NCBI GenBank assembly: GCA_023150215.1
Contig: JAKLLJ010000158.1
Span: 1 to 7,644 of the forward strand
From: Thauera sp.
Lineage (GTDB): Bacteria; Pseudomonadota; Gammaproteobacteria; Burkholderiales; Rhodocyclaceae
Direction of reading: 5' to 3'
Length of the DNA: 7,644 bases
This document shows, in pieces, positions 1 to 6,148 of this stretch. The first letter of the stretch is position 1. Every line of letters starts with the position of its first letter. Position numbers and translations under genes: made by a program. The notes under the pieces are model-generated. The model searched no databases and was not told where the DNA came from. It worked only from the letters and a program-made list of their open reading frames with translations.

Positions 1-571
1 GCTCGCCGCCAGCGCTCGTGCCCTGGTAGCTACGCATGCCTTCGGCCTCCACGATCAGCGGCGCGGAGGCGAAGGCGCGCGAGGCGCCGCCGTCGGCGAT
101 CAGCTCCAGCCCCTGCGCGCCGATGTCGAGCCGCCACGCCGGCTCGTTCCCCACCGCGCGGAACAGCGGTTTCTCCGCCACCCGCCGGCACTCCGGCTGC
201 TCGACCCCGGCGAGGCTCAGCAGCGCGGAATTGCCCTTGACCCAGATGCCGGTGCGCTCGTCGTCCACCGACACCATCCGCACCCCCGACGCACTGCGCT
301 CGGGCCGCAGCGTGAACACCTTCCCGTCCACGCCGAGCGTGGCGAGCTCGCCGAAGTGGCGCAGCTCGACCCTGCGCTCGCCGCAGCGGAACTCGAGCGG
401 CGGCTGCGGATCGAGCGCGGCCGGGTCGGCGTGGCGCGCGGGCGACGCGGAGACCGGCCCGACGGCCGCAGTCGCAGCGGCAGCCGGCGGGTGTTCCGCA
501 CGACTGAACAAGCCGCAACCAGCGAGCAGGGAGGAAGCGGCGAGGATGGCGAGATGCGAAGCGAAGTTCAT
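1..571 (-). CDS. MliC-domain lipoprotein, partial (3' end outside window)
   Basis: Probable outer-membrane or periplasmic lipoprotein; 190 codons are visible and the frame runs open off the left edge. Residues 1-19 form a lipoprotein signal ending in the lipobox LLAGC with Cys19; the n-region is unusual in having only His6 and no Lys/Arg. Gly20 at +2 does not signal inner-membrane retention. An Ala/Pro-rich linker (about 24-56) follows. Residues about 60-128 match the MliC/C-type lysozyme inhibitor fold: FRCGERRVEL, the SASG turn near 93-96, WVKG at 110-113, and a likely Cys63-Cys128 disulfide. From about 136 a second domain begins with FRAVGNEPAWRLDI, resembling a lipoprotein domain (COG3650-like) often found beside MliC or META domains. 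Known MliC proteins inhibit lysozyme; a cell-wall-protection role here is inference. The start is the only Met followed by a lipoprotein signal; its Shine-Dalgarno is weak. The gene is divergent from the hydrogenase operon and probably unrelated to it. Confidence 0.85.
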   Translation of the reverse strand, partial: MNFASHLAILAASSLLAGCGLFSRAEHPPAAAATAAVGPVSASPARHADPAALDPQPPLEFRCGERRVELRHFGELATLGVDGKVFTLRPERSASGVRMVSVDDERTGIWVKGNSALLSLAGVEQPECRRVAEKPLFRAVGNEPAWRLDIGAQGLELIADGGASRAFASAPLIVEAEGMRSYQGTSAGGE

Positions 572-603
572 CGGGAAGGCCCGGAGGTGAAGAGGACCCC
601 GTG

Positions 604-609
604 ATTCTA
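604..609 (-). promoter_or_regulatory. Possible -10 element for the lipoprotein gene
   Basis: Read on the minus strand this is TAGAAT, five of six matches to the sigma-70 -10 consensus, lying 32 bases upstream of the lipoprotein start codon. It is one of the few AT-rich spots in this interval. No convincing -35 hexamer sits 16-19 bases further upstream, so this is a weak candidate. Confidence 0.22.
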
Positions 610-686
610 AGAGCCCGACGGCAGGGGCGCGAATCCGCGCAACCGGCACCGCCCGTGAGATCCTCGATGTTCCCGCAGCGGCTGTC

Positions 687-710
687 TTCGCGCCTCGCGG
701 CGTTCCTACA
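687..710 (-). repeat. REP-type palindrome, copy 1
   Basis: A 24-bp element that reads on the minus strand as TGTAGGAAC, then GCCGCGAGGC, then GCGAA. It has the TGTAGGA head and hairpin body typical of REP sequences in Pseudomonas, Stenotrophomonas and related genomes. It matches copy 2 at 22 of 24 positions in inverted orientation. The stem is CGCC/GGCG with loop GCGA; the outermost pair of the other copies is lost (A opposite C). Confidence 0.8.
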
Positions 711-733
711 GGAACCGCCACGGCCCGGCACCA

Positions 734-757
734 TGTAGGAGCGCCGCAAGGCGCGAA
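734..757 (+). repeat. REP-type palindrome, copy 2
   Basis: A 24-bp element with head TGTAGGA, stem GCGCC/GGCGC, loop GCAA and tail GAA. It lies 23 bases after copy 1 in the opposite orientation, so the two form a BIME-like inverted pair. Short inverted arms flank it (ACCGCCAC at 714-721 with GTGGCGGT at 759-766), which could extend the structure. Confidence 0.82.
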
Positions 758-806
758 CGTGGCGGTGCCGGATACGATCGACGTCGGCGCGGGTCCAGGC
801 ACCCTG

Positions 807-830
807 TTCGCGGCTTGCGCCGCTCCTACA
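807..830 (-). repeat. REP-type palindrome, copy 3
   Basis: A 24-bp element reading on the minus strand with head TGTAGGA, stem GCGGC/GCCGC, loop GCAA and tail GAA. It differs from copy 2 at only two positions (11 and 18 of the element). These are the two sides of one stem pair, swapped C-G to G-C, so pairing is kept. It lies 49 bases after copy 2 in inverted orientation. Confidence 0.82.
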
Positions 831-911
831 TAAACCGCGGCGCATCAGGCCCGGGCAAGCGGACACCGCGCTTTCGCTTCCGAATTCGGTCCGATCAACT
901 TCCTTCCACCC

Positions 912-954
912 TTCGCCCGCCCACCACCGGGAAAAGCACGACGTGGCGGGCGAA
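912..954. repeat. 10-bp inverted repeat upstream of the hybO promoter
   Basis: TTCGCCCGCC at 912-921 is an exact reverse complement of GGCGGGCGAA at 945-954, separated by 23 bases. Skipping one base on the left arm adds two more pairs. No T-run follows, so it is not an obvious terminator. It ends 17 bases before the sigma-54-like -24 element, so it could be an operator or activator site for the hydrogenase operon; that role is inference. Confidence 0.55.
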
Positions 955-971
955 ACCCTCGCCACGCATGC

Positions 972-987
972 TGGCACGCTTCTTGAT
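972..987 (+). promoter_or_regulatory. Sigma-54-like (-24/-12) promoter of the hyb operon
   Basis: The sequence TGGCACGCTTCTTGAT matches the sigma-54 consensus TGGCACG-N4-TTGCW at every fixed position but one. The -24 block is perfect and the GG-to-G spacing is exact (973-974 to 985), but the -12 block reads TTGAT where TTGCT is expected. Initiation would fall near 998, giving a leader of about 44 bases before the hybO ATG at 1042. Sigma-54 promoters driven by NtrC-type activators such as HoxA or HupR are established for several proteobacterial hydrogenase operons. The off-consensus -12 base keeps this a candidate. Confidence 0.5.
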
Positions 988-1029
988 GCTCCCCCACACA
1001 TCCTGCGGCCACGACCGCATCGCGCACAC

Positions 1030-1036
1030 GAGGGGA
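1030..1036 (+). promoter_or_regulatory. Shine-Dalgarno of hybO
   Basis: GAGGGGA lies five bases upstream of the ATG at 1042. It decides the start: the frame is open to an upstream ATG at 943, but that lies before the inferred transcription start and would put 33 extra residues ahead of a protein that already has its Tat signal. Confidence 0.65.
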
Positions 1037-1041
1037 CACTC

Positions 1042-2208
1042 ATGCTTTCAGCGCCCGCAGCAGCTTTCAACGACGGCCGCCCGCAGCGGCCGATCGAATC
1101 CCGGCTCGAGATGAGCCGGCGCAGCTTCCTGCAGTTCTGCGCCACGCTCGCCACCACGCTCGGCCTGCCCAAGGGCGCGGAGGCGGCGATGGCGCAGGCG
1201 ATGGAGGCAGCGCAGCGCCCCTCGGTGATCTGGCTGCACTTCCAGGAATGCACCGGATGCACCGAGTCCATGCTGCGCGCCGAGCACCCGACGCTGGAGA
1301 AGCTGATCCTCGACGTCATCTCGCTCGACTACCACGAGACGCTGTTCGCCGCCGCCGGCCACCAGGTCGAGGCCGCGCGCAAGGCAGCGATGGAGCGCCA
1401 CAAGGGCAAGTACCTGCTGGTGGTGGAGGGCGCGATCCCCACCCGCGACGGCGGCATCTACTGCAAGGTCGGCAACCAGACCGCAATCGAGCTCACCCGC
1501 GAATGCGCGAAGGACGCCGCCGCGGTGATCGCGATCGGCTCCTGTGCGTCCTGGGGCGGCATGCCGGCGACCGACCCCAACCCCACCGGCGCGGTCGGCG
1601 TCGGCAAGATCCTCAACAAGCCGGTGGTCACCATCCCGGGCTGCCCGCCCAACCCGTACAACTTCCTCGCCACCGTGGTGCACTTCCTGACCTTTGGCAG
1701 CCTGCCGCCGGTGGACGCACAGGGTCGCCCGCTGTTCGCCTACTCGCGCCTGGTGCACGAGAACTGCGAGCGCCGCGCCCACTACGACGCCGGCCGCTTC
1801 GCGCTGGCGTTCGGCGACGACGGCCACCGCAAGGGCTACTGCCTGTACAAGCTCGGCTGCAAGGGCCCGGAGACCTACGCCAACTGCCCGACCGTGCTGT
1901 TCGGCGACGCCGGCGCCGGCACCTGGCCGGTGGGCTGCGGCCATCCCTGCATCGGCTGCACCGAGGAGGGCGTCGGCTTCAGCAAGCCGATCCACATGCT
2001 CGCCAAGGTGAAGAACGTCGAGCCGCCCGCGCTCTACCCCGCCATCCACGAGGCCCAGGGCCAGGGCGCCACGCTCGGCTCGGCCGCGGTGCTGGCCGCG
2101 GTCGCCGGCGCGGCGGCCGGCGCCGGTGCGATGTTCGCGCGCAACCTCGGCAAGCAGCACGCCGCCGCCGAGGCTGCGGCGAAGCCCGCCCAGCGCGAGG
2201 ACGCCTGA
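1042..2208 (+). CDS. hybO: [NiFe] hydrogenase-2-type small subunit HybO
   Basis: Electron-transfer subunit (388 aa; E. coli HybO is about 372) passing electrons from the NiFe site of HybC through three FeS clusters. A Tat signal has SRRSFLQF at 25-32 and the body follows from about 58. Proximal cluster ligands are Cys70 and Cys73 (ECTGCTES), Cys168 (GSC) and Cys201 (PGCPPNP). Distal ligands are His239, Cys242, Cys267 and Cys273; medial ligands are Cys282, Cys303 and Cys306. The proximal motif is CTGC, not the CTCC of oxygen-tolerant enzymes, so a standard, oxygen-sensitive cluster is expected. Cys299 is an additional cysteine in WPVGCGHPC. Residues about 343-366 form an Ala/Gly-rich C-terminal membrane anchor, as in HybO. 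The 24-residue stretch before the Tat motif is long, and Met24 is a possible but less likely alternative start. It is the first gene of the operon, behind a sigma-54-like promoter. Confidence 0.97.
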   Translation: MLSAPAAAFNDGRPQRPIESRLEMSRRSFLQFCATLATTLGLPKGAEAAMAQAMEAAQRPSVIWLHFQECTGCTESMLRAEHPTLEKLILDVISLDYHETLFAAAGHQVEAARKAAMERHKGKYLLVVEGAIPTRDGGIYCKVGNQTAIELTRECAKDAAAVIAIGSCASWGGMPATDPNPTGAVGVGKILNKPVVTIPGCPPNPYNFLATVVHFLTFGSLPPVDAQGRPLFAYSRLVHENCERRAHYDAGRFALAFGDDGHRKGYCLYKLGCKGPETYANCPTVLFGDAGAGTWPVGCGHPCIGCTEEGVGFSKPIHMLAKVKNVEPPALYPAIHEAQGQGATLGSAAVLAAVAGAAAGAGAMFARNLGKQHAAAEAAAKPAQREDA

Positions 2209-2209
2209 C

Positions 2210-3229
2210 ATGAACCCCCGGCGCGAATTCCTCCGCCGCGCCCTCGCGGGCGGTGCCGCCGTCGCCGGCACCGCCGCATGTCCCTCGGCACATGCGCGCG
2301 GCAATGCCGAGATCCCGCCCGAGGCGATCGGCCTGCTCTTCGACTCCACGCTGTGCATCGGCTGCAAGGCCTGCGTCGCTGCCTGCAAGGCGGCCAACGA
2401 CCTGCCCCTCGACGACAACAGCCCGGCCGACGCGCTGTGGGACATGCCGCTCGACACCACCGCGCGCACCTTCAACGTGATCAAGGCCTGGCAGTCCGGC
2501 GCCGGCACGCAGCGCAACCAGCAGACCGACGGCTACGCCTTCATGAAGTCGTCCTGCCTGCACTGCATCGACCCGAGCTGCGTCTCGGCCTGTCCGGTGT
2601 CGGCGATGACCAAGGATCCGAGGACCGGCATCGTGCAGTACGACGCCGACGCCTGCATCGGCTGCCGCTACTGCGTCGCCGCCTGCCCCTTCGGCATCCC
2701 CAAGTACGACTACGACTCGCCCACCGGCAAGATCGGCAAGTGCGAGCTGTGCCGCCACCGCCTGTCCGAAGGCAAGTACGCCGCCTGCGCCGAGGTGTGT
2801 CCGACCGGCGCCACGCTGTTCGGCAAGGTCTCCGCGCTGAAGGCCGAGGCGCACCGCCGCCTCGCGCTGCAGGAAGGCGCGCCGACCACTTGGCCGCGCG
2901 GCAACCTCGACACCGCCGACCAGCCCGCCTGGCAGGGTCCGGCGCCGCGCTACGTGCAGCACGTCTATGGCGAAAAGGAAGTCGGCGGCACGCAGATGCT
3001 CAAGCTCGCCGCGGTGCCCTTCGCGCAGCTCGGCCACAAGCCGCTGCCCGAGCGCTCGTTCTCGTCGCAGTCCGAGACCCTGCAGCACACCCTCTACGGC
3101 GGCCTGGTGCTGCCGCTGGCGGTGCTGGGCGTGATGAGCTGGGTGGCCAAGCGCAACGTGAAGCACGACGACGAAACCGACGCACGCGGCGCGCAGGACG
3201 CGCACGCCGGGGAGAAGCGCCATGACTGA
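2210..3229 (+). CDS. hybA: Hydrogenase-2 ferredoxin-like subunit HybA
   Basis: Periplasmic iron-sulfur protein (339 aa; E. coli about 328) that relays electrons between HybOC and the membrane protein HybB. The Tat signal has PRREFLRR at 3-10, a hydrophobic Ala/Gly stretch and a likely AHA cleavage site after residue 29. Sixteen cysteines form four [4Fe-4S] sets: 49/52/55/59, 116/119/124/128, 149/152/155/159 and 178/181/193/197, in the DmsB/NrfC-type pattern. Residues about 296-313 form a single C-terminal transmembrane helix followed by a charged tail, as in E. coli HybA. ATG 2210 follows the hybO stop by one base, with GCGAGGA about nine bases upstream. The frame extends upstream inside hybO, but the Tat motif and ribosome site fix this start. 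Confidence 0.96.
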   Translation: MNPRREFLRRALAGGAAVAGTAACPSAHARGNAEIPPEAIGLLFDSTLCIGCKACVAACKAANDLPLDDNSPADALWDMPLDTTARTFNVIKAWQSGAGTQRNQQTDGYAFMKSSCLHCIDPSCVSACPVSAMTKDPRTGIVQYDADACIGCRYCVAACPFGIPKYDYDSPTGKIGKCELCRHRLSEGKYAACAEVCPTGATLFGKVSALKAEAHRRLALQEGAPTTWPRGNLDTADQPAWQGPAPRYVQHVYGEKEVGGTQMLKLAAVPFAQLGHKPLPERSFSSQSETLQHTLYGGLVLPLAVLGVMSWVAKRNVKHDDETDARGAQDAHAGEKRHD

Positions 3230-4412
3230 GCACACCCACGCCGCGCCGGCGCCGGTCGGCGGCCGCCTGCTGACGCCGGTGACCTTCACCTGCGGCATGC
3301 TGATCCTCGCTGCGCTCGCCATCCTCGCGGTGCGCTTCGTCTCCGGGCTGGGCGCGGTGACCCACCTCAACGACGGCTACCCCTGGGGCATCTGGGTGGT
3401 GGCCGACGTGGTGATCGGCTCCGCCTTCGCCTGCGGCGGCTTCTCGATCGCGATGCTGGTGTACATCTTCAACAAGGGCGAATACCACCCGCTGGTGCGC
3501 CCGGCCCTGCTCGCCAGCCTGTTCGGCTACACCCTCGCCGGCGTCGGCGTGATCTTCGACCTCGGGCGGTGGTGGAACTTCTGGCACATCCTCAGCCCGG
3601 CCTACGCCTCGCCCAACTCGGTGATGTTCGAGGTGGCGCTGTGCATCTCGCTCTACATCGTGGTGATGTGGATCGAGTTCTCGCCGACCTTCATGGAGAA
3701 GTGGGGCATGAAGGACGCGCGCCGCAAGCTGAACAAGGTGATGTTCTTCTTCATCGCGCTCGGCACGGTGCTGCCGATGATGCACCAGAGCTCGCTCGGC
3801 TCGCTGCTGATCGTGTTCGGCACGCAGATCCACCCGCTGTGGCAGACCATGCTGCTGCCGCTGATCTTCCTGCTGTCGGCGATCACGATCGGCTATGCGG
3901 TGGTGCTGTTCGAGTCCTGTCTGGCCGCCGCGGGCTACCGGCGCTCGATCGAGATGCACCTGCTGACGCCGCTGGCGAAGATCATGCTGGGCGTGCTGGC
4001 GGTATTCATGCTCGTGCGCTTCGGCGACCTGCTCTGGCGCGGCGCGCTCGGCCATGCCTTCACCCCGAGCCTGCAGGCCTTCATGTTCTGGCTGGAGACG
4101 GCCTGCTTCCTGTCGCCCTTCGTGCTGCTGCGCGGCGAGCGCCAGCGCCGCAACCCGGCGCGCCTCTTCGTCGGCGGCGCGCTGCTGATGCTGGGCGGGG
4201 TGCTGCTGCGCATCAACGCCTTCCTGGTCGGCTACGACACCGGCACCGGCTGGTCCTACTTCCCATCCGTGCCCGAGCTGCTGGTCACTTTCGGCATGTT
4301 CGCGATCGAGGTGCTCGGCTACATCGTCATCACCCGCCGCTTCCCGGTGCTGCCGCGCGAAGACGCGCCCCCCACCGCCACCCCTGCGGCACTGCGCGCC
4401 GCCACCCGCTGA
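3222..4412 (+). CDS. hybB: Hydrogenase-2 integral membrane subunit HybB (NrfD/PsrC family)
   Basis: Multi-pass inner-membrane subunit (396 aa; E. coli about 392) expected to connect HybA to the quinone pool. I count ten hydrophobic segments, near 19-39, 58-82, 95-113, 134-153, 170-190, 208-233, 247-267, 283-303, 315-335 and 350-371. Established HybB proteins belong to the NrfD/PsrC family and carry no haem, unlike the cytochrome b partners HyaC/HupC. Conserved-looking polar positions inside the membrane region include PWGIW (54-58), GRWWNFWH (115-122), MMHQSSLGS (186-194) and RINAF (330-334). It overlaps the end of hybA by eight bases and has GGAG 3211-3214 upstream of ATG 3222, so translation is probably coupled. 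The hydrophilic Pro/Ala-rich tail after 371 is short and not diagnostic. Confidence 0.96.
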   Translation: MTEHTHAAPAPVGGRLLTPVTFTCGMLILAALAILAVRFVSGLGAVTHLNDGYPWGIWVVADVVIGSAFACGGFSIAMLVYIFNKGEYHPLVRPALLASLFGYTLAGVGVIFDLGRWWNFWHILSPAYASPNSVMFEVALCISLYIVVMWIEFSPTFMEKWGMKDARRKLNKVMFFFIALGTVLPMMHQSSLGSLLIVFGTQIHPLWQTMLLPLIFLLSAITIGYAVVLFESCLAAAGYRRSIEMHLLTPLAKIMLGVLAVFMLVRFGDLLWRGALGHAFTPSLQAFMFWLETACFLSPFVLLRGERQRRNPARLFVGGALLMLGGVLLRINAFLVGYDTGTGWSYFPSVPELLVTFGMFAIEVLGYIVITRRFPVLPREDAPPTATPAALRAATR

Positions 4413-4425
4413 GGAGTCCGCACCC

Positions 4426-6138
4426 ATGAGCCAACGTATCGTCATCGACCCCGTCACCCGCATCGAAGGCCACCTGCGGGTGGACGTGGAGGTCGCCGAC
4501 GGCCGCGTCGCCAAGGCCTGGGCCTCGGGCCAGATGTGGCGCGGCGTCGAGAACATCCTGGTCGGCCGCGACCCGCGCGACGCGTGGGCGATCACCCAGC
4601 GCATCTGCGGCGTGTGCACCACGGTGCACGCGATCTGCTCGGTGCGCGCGGTGGAGAACGCGCTGAAGCTGGAGATCCCGCTCAACGCCAACTACATCCG
4701 CAACCTGATCATCCTCGCCCACGCCATCCACGACCACATCGTGCACTTCTACCACCTGTCGGCGCTCGACTGGGTGGACGTGACCAGCGCGCTGAAGGCC
4801 GACCCCGCCAAGGCGGCGACGCTGGCCGAGAGCCTGTCGACCTGGTCGGGCAACTCGCGCCACGAGTTCGCCAAGGTCAAGGAGCGCCTGGCGGGCTTCG
4901 TCGGCACCGGCCAGCTCGGCATCTTCACCAACGGCTACTGGGGCCACCCGGCGATGAAGCTGCCGCCCGAGGTGAACCTTATCGCGGTGTCGCACTACCT
5001 GCAGGCGCTGGAGGTACAGCGCTACGCCAACAAGATCGTGTCCATCCTCGGCTCCAAGACCCCGCACATCCAGAACGTGGCGGTCGGCGGCGTGGCCAAC
5101 CCGCTCGCGGTCGACGCGCAGTCAGTGCTCACCGTCGAGCGCCTGATGGCGATCAAGGGCTGGATCGACAAGCTCGAGGACTTCGTCAAGAACGTCTACC
5201 TGGTCGACGTCGGCGTGATCGGCGCCTTCTACCCCGAATGGACGCAGATCGGCCGCGGCATCGTCGATTACCTCGCCGCCCCCGACATCCCGCTCGACGG
5301 CAAGGGCGAGACCTTCGCGCTACCCGGCGGCCACATCGTCGACGGCGATCTCGGCAAATTCACCCCGATCCGCAGCTTCGCCGACGAATACCTGCTGAAG
5401 GGCGTCAGCGAGGCGGTCAAGCACTCGTGGTACGAATACAAGGCCGGCGACGCGGCCAGCCTGCACCCCTACGAGGGCGAGACCGCACCGAAGTACACCG
5501 ACTTCCAGGACGAGGGCAAGTATTCCTGGCTCAAGTCGCCGACCCTGTACGGCAAGCCGATGCAGGTGGGGCCGCTGGCGCGCGTGCTGACCATGCTCGC
5601 CGCCGGCCACGAACCGACGAAGCAGTACGCCACCGAGACGCTGGCGCGCGTGTCCTCGATCGCCGGCATCGAGGTCGGGCTCGATGCGATGCATTCCACC
5701 ATCGGCCGCCACGCCGCGCGCGCGGTGTCGTGCGCGGTGCAGGTCGACGAGCTCGCGAAACAGTGGGACCTGCTGCTCGCCAACATGGCCAAGGGCGACC
5801 TCGACACCTTCAACGCCCCGAGCTTCCCGCGCGGCGAGCAGCGTGGCATGGGTTTCCACGAGGCGCCGCGCGGCATCCTGTCGCACTGGGTGGTGATCGA
5901 GGACGGCAAGATCCGCAACTACCAGTGCGTGGTGCCGACCACCTGGAACGCCGCCCCGCGCAACGAGAAGGACGTCCCCGGCGCCTACGAGGCCTGCCTG
6001 GTCGACACCCCGGTCGCGGTGCCCGAGCAGCCGCTGGAGGTGCTGCGCACGGTGCACTCCTTCGACCCCTGCCTGGCCTGCGCGGTGCACGTGCTCGACA
6101 CCGAGCAAGCCGAGGTCGTGCGGGTCGTGGCGGCCTGA
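4426..6138 (+). CDS. hybC: [NiFe] hydrogenase-2-type large subunit HybC
   Basis: Catalytic subunit (570 aa; E. coli 567) that splits or forms H2 at a Ni-Fe(CN)2CO centre on the periplasmic side. The N-terminal L1 motif RICGVC gives Cys61 and Cys64; the C-terminal L2 motif DPCLACAVH gives Cys549 and Cys552. All four are nickel ligands and all are cysteine, so this is not a selenoenzyme. The 15-residue tail after His555 (VLDTEQAEVVRVVAA) is the extension removed by HybD. Arg512, in TWNAAPR, sits where the conserved active-site arginine is expected. There is no signal peptide, so it should be exported with HybO. Whole stretches (TRIEGHLR, GYWGHPAMKLPPEVNLIAV, KTPHIQN, SHWVVI) match HybC. The ATG follows the hybB stop by 13 bases, with GAGGAG 4411-4416 as ribosome site. 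Confidence 0.98.
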   Translation: MSQRIVIDPVTRIEGHLRVDVEVADGRVAKAWASGQMWRGVENILVGRDPRDAWAITQRICGVCTTVHAICSVRAVENALKLEIPLNANYIRNLIILAHAIHDHIVHFYHLSALDWVDVTSALKADPAKAATLAESLSTWSGNSRHEFAKVKERLAGFVGTGQLGIFTNGYWGHPAMKLPPEVNLIAVSHYLQALEVQRYANKIVSILGSKTPHIQNVAVGGVANPLAVDAQSVLTVERLMAIKGWIDKLEDFVKNVYLVDVGVIGAFYPEWTQIGRGIVDYLAAPDIPLDGKGETFALPGGHIVDGDLGKFTPIRSFADEYLLKGVSEAVKHSWYEYKAGDAASLHPYEGETAPKYTDFQDEGKYSWLKSPTLYGKPMQVGPLARVLTMLAAGHEPTKQYATETLARVSSIAGIEVGLDAMHSTIGRHAARAVSCAVQVDELAKQWDLLLANMAKGDLDTFNAPSFPRGEQRGMGFHEAPRGILSHWVVIEDGKIRNYQCVVPTTWNAAPRNEKDVPGAYEACLVDTPVAVPEQPLEVLRTVHSFDPCLACAVHVLDTEQAEVVRVVAA

Positions 6139-6148
6139 GGCGCAGGCG

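Larger units (their letters stand above)
572..1041. other. Divergent intergenic region
   Basis: About 470 bases separate the lipoprotein and hybO start codons. The interval holds, from left to right, a weak minus-strand -10 candidate, a REP-type repeat cluster, an inverted repeat, a sigma-54-like element and the hybO ribosome binding site, each listed separately. I see no convincing gene, tRNA or rho-independent terminator here. The open frames that cross it have no Shine-Dalgarno and run through the repeats in arbitrary phase. Confidence 0.8.

Noticed and set aside
36..590. Plus-strand frame of 184 codons opposite the lipoprotein
   Set aside because: Ser/Arg/Ala-rich translation without motifs; the minus strand has a lipobox and a recognisable MliC domain.
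687..830. CRISPR array or rho-independent terminators
   Set aside because: The repeats alternate orientation, have unequal spacers and no T-runs, which fits REP/BIME elements rather than CRISPR or terminators.
893..905. IHF-like site (GATCAACTTCCTT) between the promoter and upstream DNA
   Set aside because: Only the ATCAA core fits the WATCAA-N4-TTR consensus; the flanking positions do not. Too weak to list, although the distance would suit a sigma-54 promoter.
815..1114. Plus-strand frame of 99 codons across the intergenic region
   Set aside because: Starts inside a REP copy, has no ribosome site, runs through the promoter region and overlaps hybO in another frame.
2210..2300. Possible lipoprotein signal in HybA (Cys24 after GTAA)
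   Set aside because: Residue -3 is Thr rather than Leu/Val/Ile, and a clear Tat signal with an AHA cleavage site explains the N-terminus better.
1048..2517. Long minus-strand open frame (489 codons) opposite hybO/hybA
   Set aside because: Its translation is Arg/Ala/Gly/His-rich low-complexity sequence with no family pattern, typical of antisense frames in GC-rich genes. The plus strand carries unmistakable hydrogenase motifs.
3222..4412. Cytochrome b-type (HyaC/HupC) membrane subunit
   Set aside because: The ten-helix length of 396 residues and the gene order after a ferredoxin subunit fit HybB/NrfD; HupC-type cytochromes are about 230 residues with four to five helices and haem histidines.
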